This document shows, in pieces, positions 34,201 through 44,996 of a stretch of 64,000 nucleotides of DNA. The notes beneath the pieces were generated by a model that was not told the origin of the DNA, did no database searches, and was given only the letters and a program-made list of their open reading frames with translations. The position numbers and the translations under genes were made by a program. Position 1 is the first letter of the stretch; each line of letters starts with the position of its first letter. This DNA is from Melampsora larici-populina 98AG31 (Eukaryota > Basidiomycota > Pucciniomycetes > Pucciniales > Melampsoraceae): NCBI RefSeq assembly GCF_000204055.1, contig NW_006768780.1, forward strand, positions 1,039,539 through 1,103,538, written 5' to 3'.

Positions 34201-36636
34201 AGTTTACTCAAATCATCATCACCGGCTATCACTGGTCTAGTGTGAAACTTGATATACAGATTTTCTGCAATGCTCTTGGGTCCTTTTCACAGTTTTTCAG
34301 TGTGATTTGGTTCCCCTGTCCAATGACCAAGTCATTCTTTAACAGGCTTGGGAACAAAGAACTCATTGTGTAGACTGATTCATGTTGCCTATGAGCCATT
34401 TACAATACAGAAAGTTTTAGGACTTTGAGGTTTTGAACAATAAACCTTTGCCACCTTTACACAAATAGGTATGCTAATTAGTAAGACTTTCTGTCAGAGG
34501 TTTCTGAGAGTAAGGCTTGCAAGCTATGGGTGAGAACCAAAAGTTGTGTTTTCTATCTCAACAGATCATTTCTGATAGATCTCACCTTTTTGGAGATCCT
34601 CAAATGCATCTCTCACAAGAAGAGAAATCAGTGGGGGATCTGGGGACTGAGTCCCTTTGATGAACCCCATTACAGGGAGTGAAAGCTCAAAGATATGAGC
34701 CTGTGTCTGAAGGGGCCAAAAAACCCAATCTCACCAAGCTGAAACAAACTATAACATTTCCACAACCATAGATGTATCATCCTTGTTCAATTCACATAAC
34801 CATCAAACAATAAACACAAAGGTTGCACTGGTCTAGTCTGAGACAAAGGTAACAACCACTATGTACCAGCATAAAGTAAATTTCCTCCAGAAAAACTGAT
34901 TACATTTAATGCATTGTACAATTGAAAATGTGGATTCAATACAGAGTCATGCTGGTTCAATGCTGATTTAATAATGGTTTAATGCTGAATTGATACATTT
35001 CCAATCATTTGTTGCTCTTTGTAATCAATTTGTCCACACAAAAATGACTTTTATATACTGGTGCATAGTGCTATATAAGTGTTGAAATCAATACTGAGAT
35101 GGCTTCAGCAACCCTTCATAAACGTAGACCCATCATATGGGGCTTTCATAAATTGCAAGTATCCAAGTGATTGAACAATGATTTTCATATTTGTGAGTAT
35201 GGTCATTGAAGGTTCAAATCTTGCTAGTTTTGGACAGAATTTGAGTTTATGACCATATTGCCTCTGATGATTTACATTTGGGAGGAGATCGACTAATGGA
35301 AAAATATGCAAAATGATGAAACACCACACATTAATGGAACCATTATTTTTTTGAATTTTTCTGACCTCTCTTGTATTGGTGGGATTTTTCTACATTTTCA
35401 ATTTTTTGAGAGCATCTCCAACAGCAACCTCTCAATGTAACAATTCTGACATACACATAAGGTGTATTTTACGTTTAGAGGGTTGGGCTTGGTTGGATCC
35501 AAAAACAACCATCCAGAGGATGCCAGTTTCCTCACATCTGGCCATGTGTGTGAGAATGGTTTTGAGGAATACTGGGTATCACATGTCAACACCTTCATGT
35601 TTGAAGGGACATTACCAACTTTTGTAAAATTGTATCTAAAAGTATTTTCACATGAAATATTGTCATGAACTTATGCAAAACTCAAACTAACTGCTTTAAG
35701 AAACTGGGCAAAAACTTTTTGAGATTTGGCATAACCTAACCAACAACACCCTACAAGGTGGCTAGCGGTACAACTATAATAAACAATGTAAAACAACAAC
35801 TAATAATATATGTAAATATCACAACCAAAATATGGAATAATGAGAAAAAACTTTTATAAAACCAGAACACAATTGCAATGAAACAAAAAAGAAGATCAAT
35901 GAATTTGTTAAATAGTAAATGCCATATATAATCACCATAACACTACAACGGGAGGGAAGGGTGGGTGACAAAAATAACCTTTTTTAGACTGAACTTTTGA
36001 AGAAATAGCTTGATTGGAAATCTAGACAGAAAAGGAAAATCAAAAGTAAAAAATTGGAATGGAAGAAGGTAAACAGGATGATGTCATTTTACCACTTGTG
36101 TAAAATAACAACAATGACCCGACCTGTCAAATCAATATTCTTTTACTTGAAGTTCCTACATTCCCAATATTCCAATCAGTGAATAGCCCGTTACCTACAC
36201 CTAATCTTCAGTTTAAAAAATTGGACAGCTACTCCCAAGTCAATCAATCAAGAGAATTTTTAATACAATCAAAGCGGACAACCATCCACAATTCCTGCAA
36301 CTCCACCATTGTTTTGCTTTTGATTTGATCTAAAAATTATTGTTGTGTGTTCCATTAACCCGTCCTCAAGATGTGTGATCTTCTTTGATCTGACATATTT
36401 TCAGGTCAACACCATTTGAAACCTTGTCTGTTTATGCATATGCAGATATGAGTAGTCTGGATTTGCGGTGGATCTGCCAAGCCCTTTGTTGGAGTTGCAG
36501 CTAAATTCAGTTTTACAAAATTTCACCTCGCCCAATCCCTAATGAAACTAGACACTATTCCACATTGCATGATACAAAGCTATGAATAAATACGCATCTG
36601 CCAAATGTCTGGATGAGAATGCCAGGACTTTGAATG
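34201..36636. other. Long intergenic stretch, nothing recognised
   Basis: AT-rich sequence with many short frames on both strands but no exon chain, leader, domain or repeat that I can support. Confidence 0.4.
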
Positions 36637-36702
36637 AAAAAAAAAATCTTCACCCGTAGGTGACTCCATTCTGACTACATGTGTCATCCTTGTGCAGGGG
36701 CC

Positions 36703-36734
<32 letters not shown>

Positions 36735-36759
36735 ACGTATGCCACCGCCGAAGCGGGGC
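36637..36759 (-). ncRNA. U6: U6 spliceosomal snRNA
   Basis: U6 snRNA forms the catalytic core of the spliceosome and is made by RNA polymerase III. Read on the minus strand, the 5' stem-loop is GCCCCGC-TTCG-GCGG-T-GGC. It is followed by TTAAAATTGGAACGATACAG, the invariant ACAGAGA box, AGATTAGCATGGCCCCTGC and ACAAGGATGACAC, which match U6 of other eukaryotes almost base for base. The 3' part (CACC-TACG-GGTG hairpin) differs from animal U6. Transcription would stop in the ten-T run at 36637-36646. No intron interrupts it, although introns in U6 are known from some basidiomycete yeasts. Only the exact 5' base is uncertain. Confidence 0.95.
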
Positions 36760-36781
36760 GAAGCTTGACGGGCATTTAAGA

Positions 36782-36790
36782 TTTATAAAG
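36782..36790 (-). promoter_or_regulatory. TATA box of the U6 gene
   Basis: TTTATAAAT on the minus strand lies 23-31 bases upstream of the inferred U6 start, the spacing used by Pol III type 3 and yeast SNR6-like promoters. Confidence 0.75.
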
Positions 36791-36879
36791 GTTGTCTACT
36801 TGAGTCGAGTTCGATTCTCCTCGTCGTGCATGTCTTTCTGCTCAAGAAAAGTACCCTCATATTGTTGATCATCGCCTCA

Positions 36880-37440
36880 CAAGAGTTGGAGTCATAGCTA
36901 ATTGGTATAGAGCTTCAATGTATCGTTTATGCATGAAAGTTAAATAACACTTATAGTTTTCCTTTGTCATTCTAAATATATCGTGACTCGATCCTGAAGC
37001 ATCGTGATCAGGAAGAAATCTATTGGTGTGGTTGTGGAACTGGTGCACTGGAAGTTGTTAACAAACGGTCTCAAGGGATCGAGGAATGGCATTTCAGCGG
37101 TCTAGTTGCCAACCTGACCTCCTGTCATAGGAGGCTCACGGGACATTCCAATAAGAGACGTACCCATCTGTTTCATCATGCCAAAGAGACAAAGGATGAG
37201 ACTTGAGTCAATCAAAACAGGGTACCACGAGAGCGGTAGCCGTGTCGTGACAACCTATGATTCTTGGAATCAGTGTAGACATCTCATTCAAGCAAGTATA
37301 CCACTTGGGTTTGTCACTGGGTGTGCTGCATACTCATAGTCAAGCGCAAATGCTAATGCAATGATCAGGCACTCGAGTATACAGACAATAATTCACATAG
37401 TGGAAGAAGGCATCTTACATTCAAAGCTTTGAGGTTGTCA
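36880..37440 (+). other. Candidate Pol III-transcribed structured RNA, not identified
   Basis: No coding frame is supported between U6 and cactin. On the plus strand ATAGCTAATTGGTATAGAGC (36895) resembles an A box (TRGYNNARNNGG). GTGACTCGATCCTG (36983), 80-90 bases later, resembles a B box. A small hairpin CCTCCT-GTCAT-AGGAGG follows at about 37119-37135 before GCTCACGG. An A/B-box leader upstream of a longer RNA is how yeast RNase P RNA is arranged, but I could not confirm RNase P, MRP or SRP RNA. It may be chance. Confidence 0.25.
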
Positions 37441-37684
37441 TTCCCGACCTCGACACAAACACAAACAAAATAAGACTTCTAACTTGCAATACATACATTT
37501 GCCATCTAACTAGCTAATATCATCTCTCGCCAGATTCTTGGGGTCCATACCCCAGAAGAGGCTGAAATCTCATACTTTCTTAGTCGTCTTCCTCGACTTC
37601 GCCCAATATCATTGATGATAACTGAATCAATCGAAAAAATCCAGCAATTGCACTACTAGAATGTGCATGACCTGATCCAGGGTT

Positions 37685-40136
37685 TCATTTGCGGTAATGG
37701 ATTCGCTTCAAGGTGAAATGAAGCTGAAGAACCTGTCAATCGATTGACGCAAGCCAAGTAAGAACCGACCAAAAATGCAATCGAGCGTCAATTTCTGATT
37801 GGCTTGGAGATTAAATAAACGAGAAATCACGTGAGTTACTCACCCCGCGATCGAAAGAGCTCCGAAAACCTCTCTTGTGACTGTGTTCCCAGTCTTTGTT
37901 GACAATCGTAAATGCAATATCTTCGTAGGGTGGTCCAGCCTTGAACAAGAGCGTTGCAACGTCTTCATTCTCTTTGTTCTTGATGATCTTATAGGTCGGC
38001 GCTCGGCTTTTATCAATCAAGTCAGGATAAAAGATATTGAATTCTAATCGCAGCCAGGACAAGATAATCTTAGTCACAGAAAACACAACACGATCAACGA
38101 AAATAGCAGATGATATACGTACTATAACCTTGGACTACCTTGGGTGGCGGATTGTCAGTGTCATAATGAGTTTGGTTGTATTTGTTCCACTCGTAACCGG
38201 TATGAACCTTGTTGAAATAACGCGGTTTACGTGGTCGATATTTGTCTTCCCAATTGTAACTTTGCCTACCCATCTCTGCTTCCAACTCAAACATCTCTTC
38301 CTCTTCTCCCAGACCTTTTTCAGCTTCTTGTGCATACAGCTTCTCGGCCAGAGCATCTCGATCCAGGACTTCTCCTCCTTTATCGGCTGATCCATCTTTA
38401 TTTTTAGGAACAAAGCGAGTATTGAGTACAGCCTGTCGAGCGTGAATTACTTGAAGCCATTCATCCATAGGAAGCACAAGATCAAGTTTATGGTCATCGA
38501 TGTCAAGTTGAGTAAGGGGTTGAGGTTCCATCTCTGGTTCGTAATCTTCGGGCTCTTCTTTACTGAGATCAACGATTTCTTCGTCCAAAGGATCGTTAGC
38601 CTCCAGTTGAGATGTACTTGTATGCGTAACACGGGTAGGTGGGACAAGGGAAGAAGCAAGTTCGGCTTGAACCTTGACAGCCTCATCACGTTGGCGACGA
38701 CGCAAGTGTTCCAGTCGATTGCGTAAGACGACTTCATGCATAGCCTTCAATTTTGCCTTTGCCTTCCAGACCTTTAGTTGAACCAACAAACTTTGCCAAT
38801 ATTCTGGATCTACTGGATCGTTCCCTGCCAATTTAGTCTTGATACTTGATTCCAAAGCTATCAGTTTTTCATAAGTTTTTCCCTGTAGTAGAGCGGTGAC
38901 TTCAGATCGAATAGCTGCACCAGAGCGCAAAGCATCGACTGCAGAGTTACGCTCATTATTTAATTGTTCTAAAGCATCATCACAAACACATAGTAAACAG
39001 TTCCAAAATTCGAGTTTTGATGCAGACTTTTCTAGTGCGATGTGCATCTTGATGTCCTCTGCTAGCTCTTGTGTCTCTTCAAGTGATAAGTTATCGAAAA
39101 TCGTATAAGGTTCATCAAGATCTACCTCAAGACCAGCGCCATCGTCTTCGTCTTCACCGTCTTCATTCATTATCTCGGTGAGTGACTTCTTCTTCTCTTT
39201 TTCCAACTTTCTCTGTTTCACTATTTCGTCATTCTCATCTTCATCTTCCGGTGTAAGTTCTCGATGACCCCATTTAAGATTTAGAGCAAGTAGGTCGATT
39301 GGTTTAGCTCGTTTCTCTCGTACCCTAATCTCTGCTCGTTTTTGAGCTTGTTCAAGTTGAAAATCGTCTTCTTTAGCGATCCATTCGGCCATTTGAGCAC
39401 TCTCGGCCATTTGGGCCATCCTATTACTCTCCATTTCCCTCAGCTCTAGCTCCTTTTCACGTTCAGCACGACGAATGTTAAGTCTTTCTAGTTCCTCCTT
39501 AGCTTCTGCTCGTCTCATCGCATCCCGTCGGGCGGCCTCTTCAGCACTAAGACCAAGTTTACGTTCACGCTCTCGTTTCTTTCCCCATTCGAATTGAGAT
39601 GATAAATTTGCATCATGAAAAGGATTATCAGTTGCGGAGTAAACTGAAAGTTCAGCAGCTGCTCGACGATCTTCTTCTTCCCTTAGACTACGTCGTTCAG
39701 ATCTACGTTCGAGTTTTCGAGAGGCTTTTTCTTCTTTTTTCCGTACACGTCGCTCACTTGAAGTTTCACGCTTCCTGGAAGATAATTCTGATTAAAAAAG
39801 ATGCCGCCAATGTGCATAGATGTTATGAGAGCTTGACTTTAGGTGTCAGACTGACTTGGATGTTGAGCCTGGATGTGATTTCTTTTCTCGAGAATGTTTC
39901 TTCCTATCTCCTGAATGTGAACGATCTGAATCTTCAGAAGAATAATCTCTTTCGCGACCTCTACCACGTTTACGAGAATCACGTCGATCGTCTTCATCTC
40001 GATCAGGTGAACGGTATCGATGACTGTAATCTTCTCGATTTGAGGAATGTCGATCACGAGTGATTTCTCTATCTCTATCTCTATCTGATTTCCTGTGAGA
40101 TGGTGGTGAGGGTGGTCGCATTTCTCTACGTGACAT
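37685..40136 (-). CDS. CACTIN: Cactin, spliceosome-associated protein
   Basis: Four exons (40136-39856, 39774-38123, 38043-37844, 37732-37685) join in frame into 726 residues, near the size of animal cactin. Residues 1 to about 90 form an Arg/Ser/Asp-rich tail (DRDRDREITRDRHSSNREDY). The cactin mid domain follows, with a charged coiled coil (AEEAARRDAMRRAEAKEELE) and IDLLALNLKWGHRELTPEDE. The conserved C-terminal domain has YRPRKPRYFNKVHTGYEWNK, YNQTHYDTDNPPPKVVQGY, KFNIFYPDLIDKS, AGPPYEDIAFTIVNKDWEHS and LQLHFTLKRIHYRK. Cactin is nuclear and promotes splicing of particular introns in yeast and animals. The start is the first Met of the RS-like tail. The gene lies about 900 bases from U6, transcribed in the same direction. 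Confidence 0.93.
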
Positions 40137-41804
40137 GATGATACTTGGCTGGAATAGACTGATAATAAGAAGTTGTGGTATCGTCCAATCGAGGTCCCAG
40201 TTTGCAATCTAAAAATGACCACCCGGTCCGGGACTCGCCTGGGGTCCGCTCCGCCAGGCTGTGTGGTTCAAAAACTCGCTCATCGGTACACTTTGGAATG
40301 GGTCAAGCTTTCAAGGTTTATTTTGATGCAAAAAAAAGTGAAATTGGCATTTTCAAAGAATCATCATGTGGTTTAGTATAGGTTGATCATTTCATACACT
40401 TCTTTGCTTAATGTGGTTGCAAGAAAAAATAGATGAACTCAAGAAAAAGAATCAAAATCAATGAATTTCCTGTTCAAAAATGATCAATTCAGAAAGGTTT
40501 TCAACATTGAAAGTTATCATTACAAACAGTTGTCAGTACAAATTTCTATTCTTTTTTATAAGTTGTCAGTACAGGATGCTATTGTTTTTTAAAAGTTGCC
40601 AGCCCAAAATGCTATTCTTCAAAAGATACTTCAAAAACAAAAAATATGTCTTTTTATTTGAGTTTTGTTGGAAGGTGATGTTCAATAATGTTTTTTGGTG
40701 GTTTGTTATTATTTTGAAGTATGAAATATATGCATCAAATTCAAGAGGATCCAGATATACTCCAATAGGATCTTGCAATAAATGTATCGAATTCAAATGG
40801 TATCTTCAAGAGTACTTTAGACCAAAAGGAAGGGAGAAAGTAATTTTGTTAAATGGGGCTCAATATCAACCAAATCCATCAACCAGCCTATCAAGTAAAC
40901 CAAGTGCCTATGTTACCCTAAGCTTTTCTTCCAGATCAAAGGGCTGACCCAAGTCTTAAACAACCCCTTTGCTCCAGCTTTTCATCCAGGCAAACTTTAA
41001 ACAATTGCCACTCTCCTTGGTTTCTTCATTGCATCACTAGGTACAGGTGTTTTAATTTGTGACCCAAGATATGTAAGAATCTCTTCTGTATCATATGATC
41101 TATCATATTTTGGTGGAAAATTATGCTTGAGTGATTGTGGTCCAAGATCAGTTTGCCTTGCTGTTGCTTTGGACCTCCTATCATTTGTGGACCCTTCCCT
41201 GCGGATCGGTCTCTTACCACATCTCTGGTGCAGGTGTGGCTTCACAACACAGGATCTAGTGTACTTTCTCTAACCCTGAATTTTGTGATCTTTCCCAAGC
41301 TTGTGTTCAGAGATATTTCCATGTGATTTGAGATGGACAATACTACTATCAAAAAGCTGCCAAGGATATTTTCAAGCTGCAGGTAAAACTGAATTCAAAG
41401 GTGGAATAATTTGATGCAATATTCTTCCTGAAGAGATATTCTACAATTTTTCAGTTCAAAGAGAGACAGGTTAGGATGATAAATTGTGATACATTACTCT
41501 CAATACATTATCTACAGGTTTGTACAATCTTGATCATATATCCCCTACTTCCAGTGGACCAATTCTCACTTGGTCCATTGAATATCAAATTTTTTTACTT
41601 CCTTTTTAACTCAATATGGATGTTGGTTTAATCAAATGTTGTGGTTGAGATGCATCAGGTAACCTTTTGTGGAAGAAAAGTGATTCCAGTGATATCTTCA
41701 GAAAAGTATATGTCAAGGATGTATTCCAACAAAATCAGATGTTTTGCAACAATTGATGTGATGTTCCATTATTGATGTGCTCTTGAGGATCCTCTCCAAA
41801 ATTC
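40137..41804. other. Intergenic, with the cactin upstream region
   Basis: It contains a plus-strand frame at 40480-40947 that is mostly derived from tandem repeats and shows no domain. A minus-strand frame at 40997-41245 (YDTEEILTYLGSQIKTPVPS) is unrecognised. The last 100 bases follow the LTR at 41805-42345 and may be the start of its internal region, including a short frame beginning MEHHINCCKTSDF. Confidence 0.35.
40529..40627 (+). repeat. Three tandem repeats of exactly 33 bases
   Basis: Units begin GTTGTCAGTACAAATTTCTA (40529), GTTGTCAGTACAGGATGCTA (40562) and GTTGCCAGCCCAAAATGCTA (40595). The constant 33-base period keeps a reading frame open by chance. Confidence 0.8.
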
Positions 41805-42345
41805 TGTAAAAATATCCGACGGTATTGGATGTTTCAATTTCCCTGTAAAGGATTATGATCACGCTTAGTCTTACGGAGGAAGACTGTAAGTGATCAAAAG
41901 AGAAACAACAATACCTGTAAAGGATTATGATCACGCTTAGTCTTACGGAGGAAGACTGTAAGTGATCAAAAGAGAAACAACAATCTGTGAAGAAGATTGT
42001 AACACAGTAAAAGGTTGAGTTCGATTACCACAAGAGAACAAACACAAAGTAAAGATAACTAACACCTGTAAAGGATTATGATCACGCTTAGTCTTACGGA
42101 GGAAGACTGTAAGTGATCGAAAGAGAAACAACAATCTGTGAAGAAGATTGTAACACAGTAAAAGGTTGAGTTCGATAGAGAGAAAGTACAAAGTGATGAT
42201 TGGACTGTTCTATATAAGACTCTAGAGAACTCAATTACACGTCATGATGATAGAAGAGAAATATAACCTGATATGCGCATCTGAGTAAAAACGTCTATAA
42301 GTGTAATGCGCCTAAGTGATCACCTTGTGATCCTGATTTGTAACA
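41805..42345 (-). repeat. LTR with internal tandem repeats, probably of a Copia-type element
   Basis: On the minus strand the unit begins TGTTACAAATCAGG and ends TTTTTACA, giving TG...CA termini with short inverted ends. A TATA-like CTTATATAGAACAG lies near 42210. Three copies of a block beginning ACCTGTAAAGGATTATGATC (plus strand) occur at 41842, 41913 and 42065. The third is longer than the second by a CTGTGAAGAAGATTGTAACA segment that also follows the second. GAATTTTGGAGAGGATCC follows the LTR like a primer-site region. No gag, integrase or RT frame remains, so it is a solo or truncated LTR. The superfamily is inferred. Confidence 0.55.
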
Positions 42346-42474
42346 CTGAACCTCCATTCCCTAAAAAAAATGCTGCTTCCCCTCAAGCACTACCAGTTTC
42401 TTTGGCTCTCCTAATTGTCATGAGCTTTTTAGACTCATTCATATTCTTGTAATGGAAAGGAAAGAGTTCTGCCA

Positions 42475-43350
42475 GGACCTGTGTGACATGAGTTTGATCT
42501 CAAAACCTCTATATATCTTCCTGCACACTATTTCTGGCTAATTTGAGCCACCTGGGTCTGAACAGACATATTTTCCTTGCTGACATAAAAGTGGGCCCAG
42601 ATGTAATTTAAGATTCTACGTTTCTGCCCTCTCTGCAGCGACACACTAGTTATCCAGTTCACCTGAGATCAGTATCACCTTTCTTTGCCTTGAAAGTGTT
42701 ATCTATCATCATCTAGCCTCTACAATTGCTCTACTCTAGTCTTATCCACTGCCTGGCCCCAAATCTGGCCTTGGGACCCAACTCTTTTACCCTCTCTAGT
42801 GATACCCAGTCTGTTTTTTGTGTGGCACTGATAGGGTTGATTTTGATTGAATCCTTTGGTTTGATCATTAGGCACACATATCAGGTACCTAAGTACCTAA
42901 TATCAGACTATTAAGTACCATAATGTCAAGCTCCCAGACCCTTCAACACAAATATGAGGTTCAGAGTGAAAAAATACAAAATAAAACCACTGATCAGGTT
43001 GACTTGCCAGATTATTTCCTATCTCTAGCCCAGAAGTGACCCATACAATCAATACATTTATTTCTAGGGATCTGGGTTAGAACATTTTGTGATCAATTTT
43101 TGTTTTTGCAGAGCAGCTGTGGTCAAGACTAGTCTCAAGCAACTGTATATACACATGTTGCCGCACACTCATTGCTTCCTCAATTGAGCCACTTGAGTCT
43201 GAACCAAAATATGCTGTCTTTCTGATCTTATACAGTGGCAAAAGGAGTAAGCCAAGATGCTCTGTCTTTGTCCTTCTTGCAGAAAGACTAGTTTTTCAAT
43301 TGAATTAAACTCAGAATCACCTTTTCCATTTGAAATGGCAGGCATCATCT
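42475..43350 (+). repeat. Diverged segmental duplication, two units of about 245 bases
   Basis: The unit at about 42475-42720 (GAGCCACCTGGGTCTGAAC, CTGCCCTCTCTGCAG, TCAGTATCACCTTTC) recurs at about 43110-43350 (GAGCCACTTGAGTCTGAAC, TTGTCCTTCTTGCAG, TCAGAATCACCTTTT). The units are 635 bases apart and clearly older than the other repeats. No coding content is evident. Confidence 0.6.
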
Positions 43351-43570
43351 CATCTATGAAACATTCAAAGAAGAGGTTGAATAACTTTCATACAAACCAG
43401 ATGGAGATGTTTTCATTTGTTGAGCATGAAATTGTATGTACCCACTGCATATGCTGAGGCATGAAGAGTATACACTCATATGAAAATATGAGCCAGTATG
43501 ATTCATCCTGACTCTATCTATCCTCGCAACTGTCAAGTGTTTATGTGTTATTTATGCAATTGACTTCTTT

Positions 43571-43732
43571 AGTGGCTCTCAAACCTGACCCAGTTTCAAA
43601 AAACCCGGTTGCCCCAGTGGAATTTTTGGCTGGGAGCTGTCAACAAATGTCAACTTGATACACAAAGTTACTGCCAAAAAACAACTGGGTTGACTGGGTT
43701 TTTTGAAAACCAGGGCAGGTTTGAGAGCCACT
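43571..43732. mobile_element. Small MITE with long TIRs
   Basis: AGTGGCTCTCAAACCTG at the left is matched by CAGGTTTGAGAGCCACT inverted at the right. Pairing continues through AAAAAACCCGGTTG against CTGGGTTTTTTGAAAAC. Length is 162 bp and TTT lies on both flanks. It is non-coding. Confidence 0.75.
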
Positions 43733-43766
43733 TTTGTTTTGTTTTTTCTACTCATAAAGTGTCTTA

Positions 43767-44405
43767 GCTTAACAAAGCCCTCTCTGCGCGGCCACGTCCG
43801 CGCGCCTCGCAGAGGGGCTTACGACTAATCGTCAATTTTTGGCGTGAACACTCCAAGCGTTAAGTGTCCTTATGTTGTTTTTTGCATTTCAACGCTTCCC
43901 TTGCAAACAAACACCACTTCACCCCGCAGGGAAAGTGGTTCACCAACATTGTCTACATATTTTCATCTATTCATCATCTGGGAAAACCTGCTTCATCATG
44001 CTTTTTTTGAGCTTGATTGTGAAGCCCTTATGTCTCACTAGTAACATAGCTCACGGCTTGTATTCACACTTCAAGTGTTTTTGAGGAATTCTTTATGTCT
44101 GAAAGTCAGAAATTAACCCAAAAGCCCGCTGTACAGGCGGGATTAGTGCAAATCTTCAAACCTCTTTTGTGGCCGCATCACTCAGAGTATCCATGGTGTT
44201 AGGCCATGAGGACATGTAGAAAGCATTTACAAACCACTTTCCCTGCAGGGTAAAGCGATGTTTGTTAGTGAGGGAAGCGTCAAATTGCAAAAAACAACAT
44301 AAGGACACTTAACGCTTGGAGTGTTCACGCCAAAAATCGACGATTAGTCGTAAGCCCCTCTGCGAGGCGCGCGGACGTGGCCGCGCAGAGAGGGCTTTGT
44401 TAAGC
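43767..44405. mobile_element. Foldback element with about 150-base TIRs that contain their own hairpins
   Basis: The left arm starts GCTTAACAAAGCCCTCTCTG and the right arm is its near-perfect inverse over about 150 bases. A second shorter inverted block (CCGCAGGGAAAGTGGTT against AACCACTTTCCCTGCAGGG) lies inside. Each arm contains a GC-rich internal hairpin (CCCTCTCTGCG...CGCAGAGGGGC). TA lies directly outside both ends (43765-43766 and 44406-44407). The 639-bp element has no coding frame of note and is strikingly more GC-rich at its tips than the flanks. Confidence 0.82.
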
Positions 44406-44407
44406 TA

Positions 44408-44996
44408 ACAAAGCGTCACATGACATCGGAAGTTAGTACAACTTGAGTTTGAATTTTTCATTCACAGCACCATGATGAGTTTATCTTGCAATGCAAGTGA
44501 TCAAAGTGGATTATAGCAAGTACATACATACATATGCAGAGGAGTGCAGTCACAACCACATCACCAATTCTATCTTACCACCAAGTGTAAAACTTTGAAG
44601 TGTCACCGTCATATTTCACAGCCACCACACCTTAAGATTGTACACATGTGTGTAATTCATTCTCCGGTTAACGATCGCATACAGTTTACAACAGCATACA
44701 TTCTAGAACCAATCGATCAAAAGGTAAACAGACTCAAACTAAAAGAGTAAACACTATCAAAGTCATCAATTCAAATTAAATCAAGAACTACAAAATAGAA
44801 ATGAAGTGAAAGTCAAAGTGTATAGAAGTGTAAAAACATTGATAAATTTCTTTCAGAAGACAGAAACTCAGGATTCGAATCGTGAGTGAAGTTTCAGTTT
44901 TCTTGATTTGTCTTTCAAAAATCTGATAATCGATTTTCAGTTTGATTGTGATTTGATAGGAAAACTAGTCAAAGGAAAGAAAGAAAGAAAGAAACC
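44408..44996. other. Upstream region of the PP4R3 gene
   Basis: No gene is supported. The last 100 bases contain a GAAAGAAAGAAAGAAA run just before the ATG at 44997, probably in the 5' UTR. Confidence 0.45.

Noticed and set aside
36800..36826. tRNA gene suggested by GAGTTCGATTCTCC
   Set aside because: No acceptor stem, D arm or anticodon arm can be paired around it.
36890..36995. Ordinary tRNA from the A-box-like and B-box-like words
   Set aside because: An acceptor-like GGAGTCA/TGACTC match exists, but the anticodon and T arms do not fold.
40480..40947. 155-codon plus-strand frame as a gene
   Set aside because: It is held open largely by a 33-base tandem repeat and has no motif, leader or exon partner.
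41713..42191. Minus-strand frames across the tandem blocks as proteins
   Set aside because: They are repeats inside an LTR; the repeated peptide reflects the DNA duplication.
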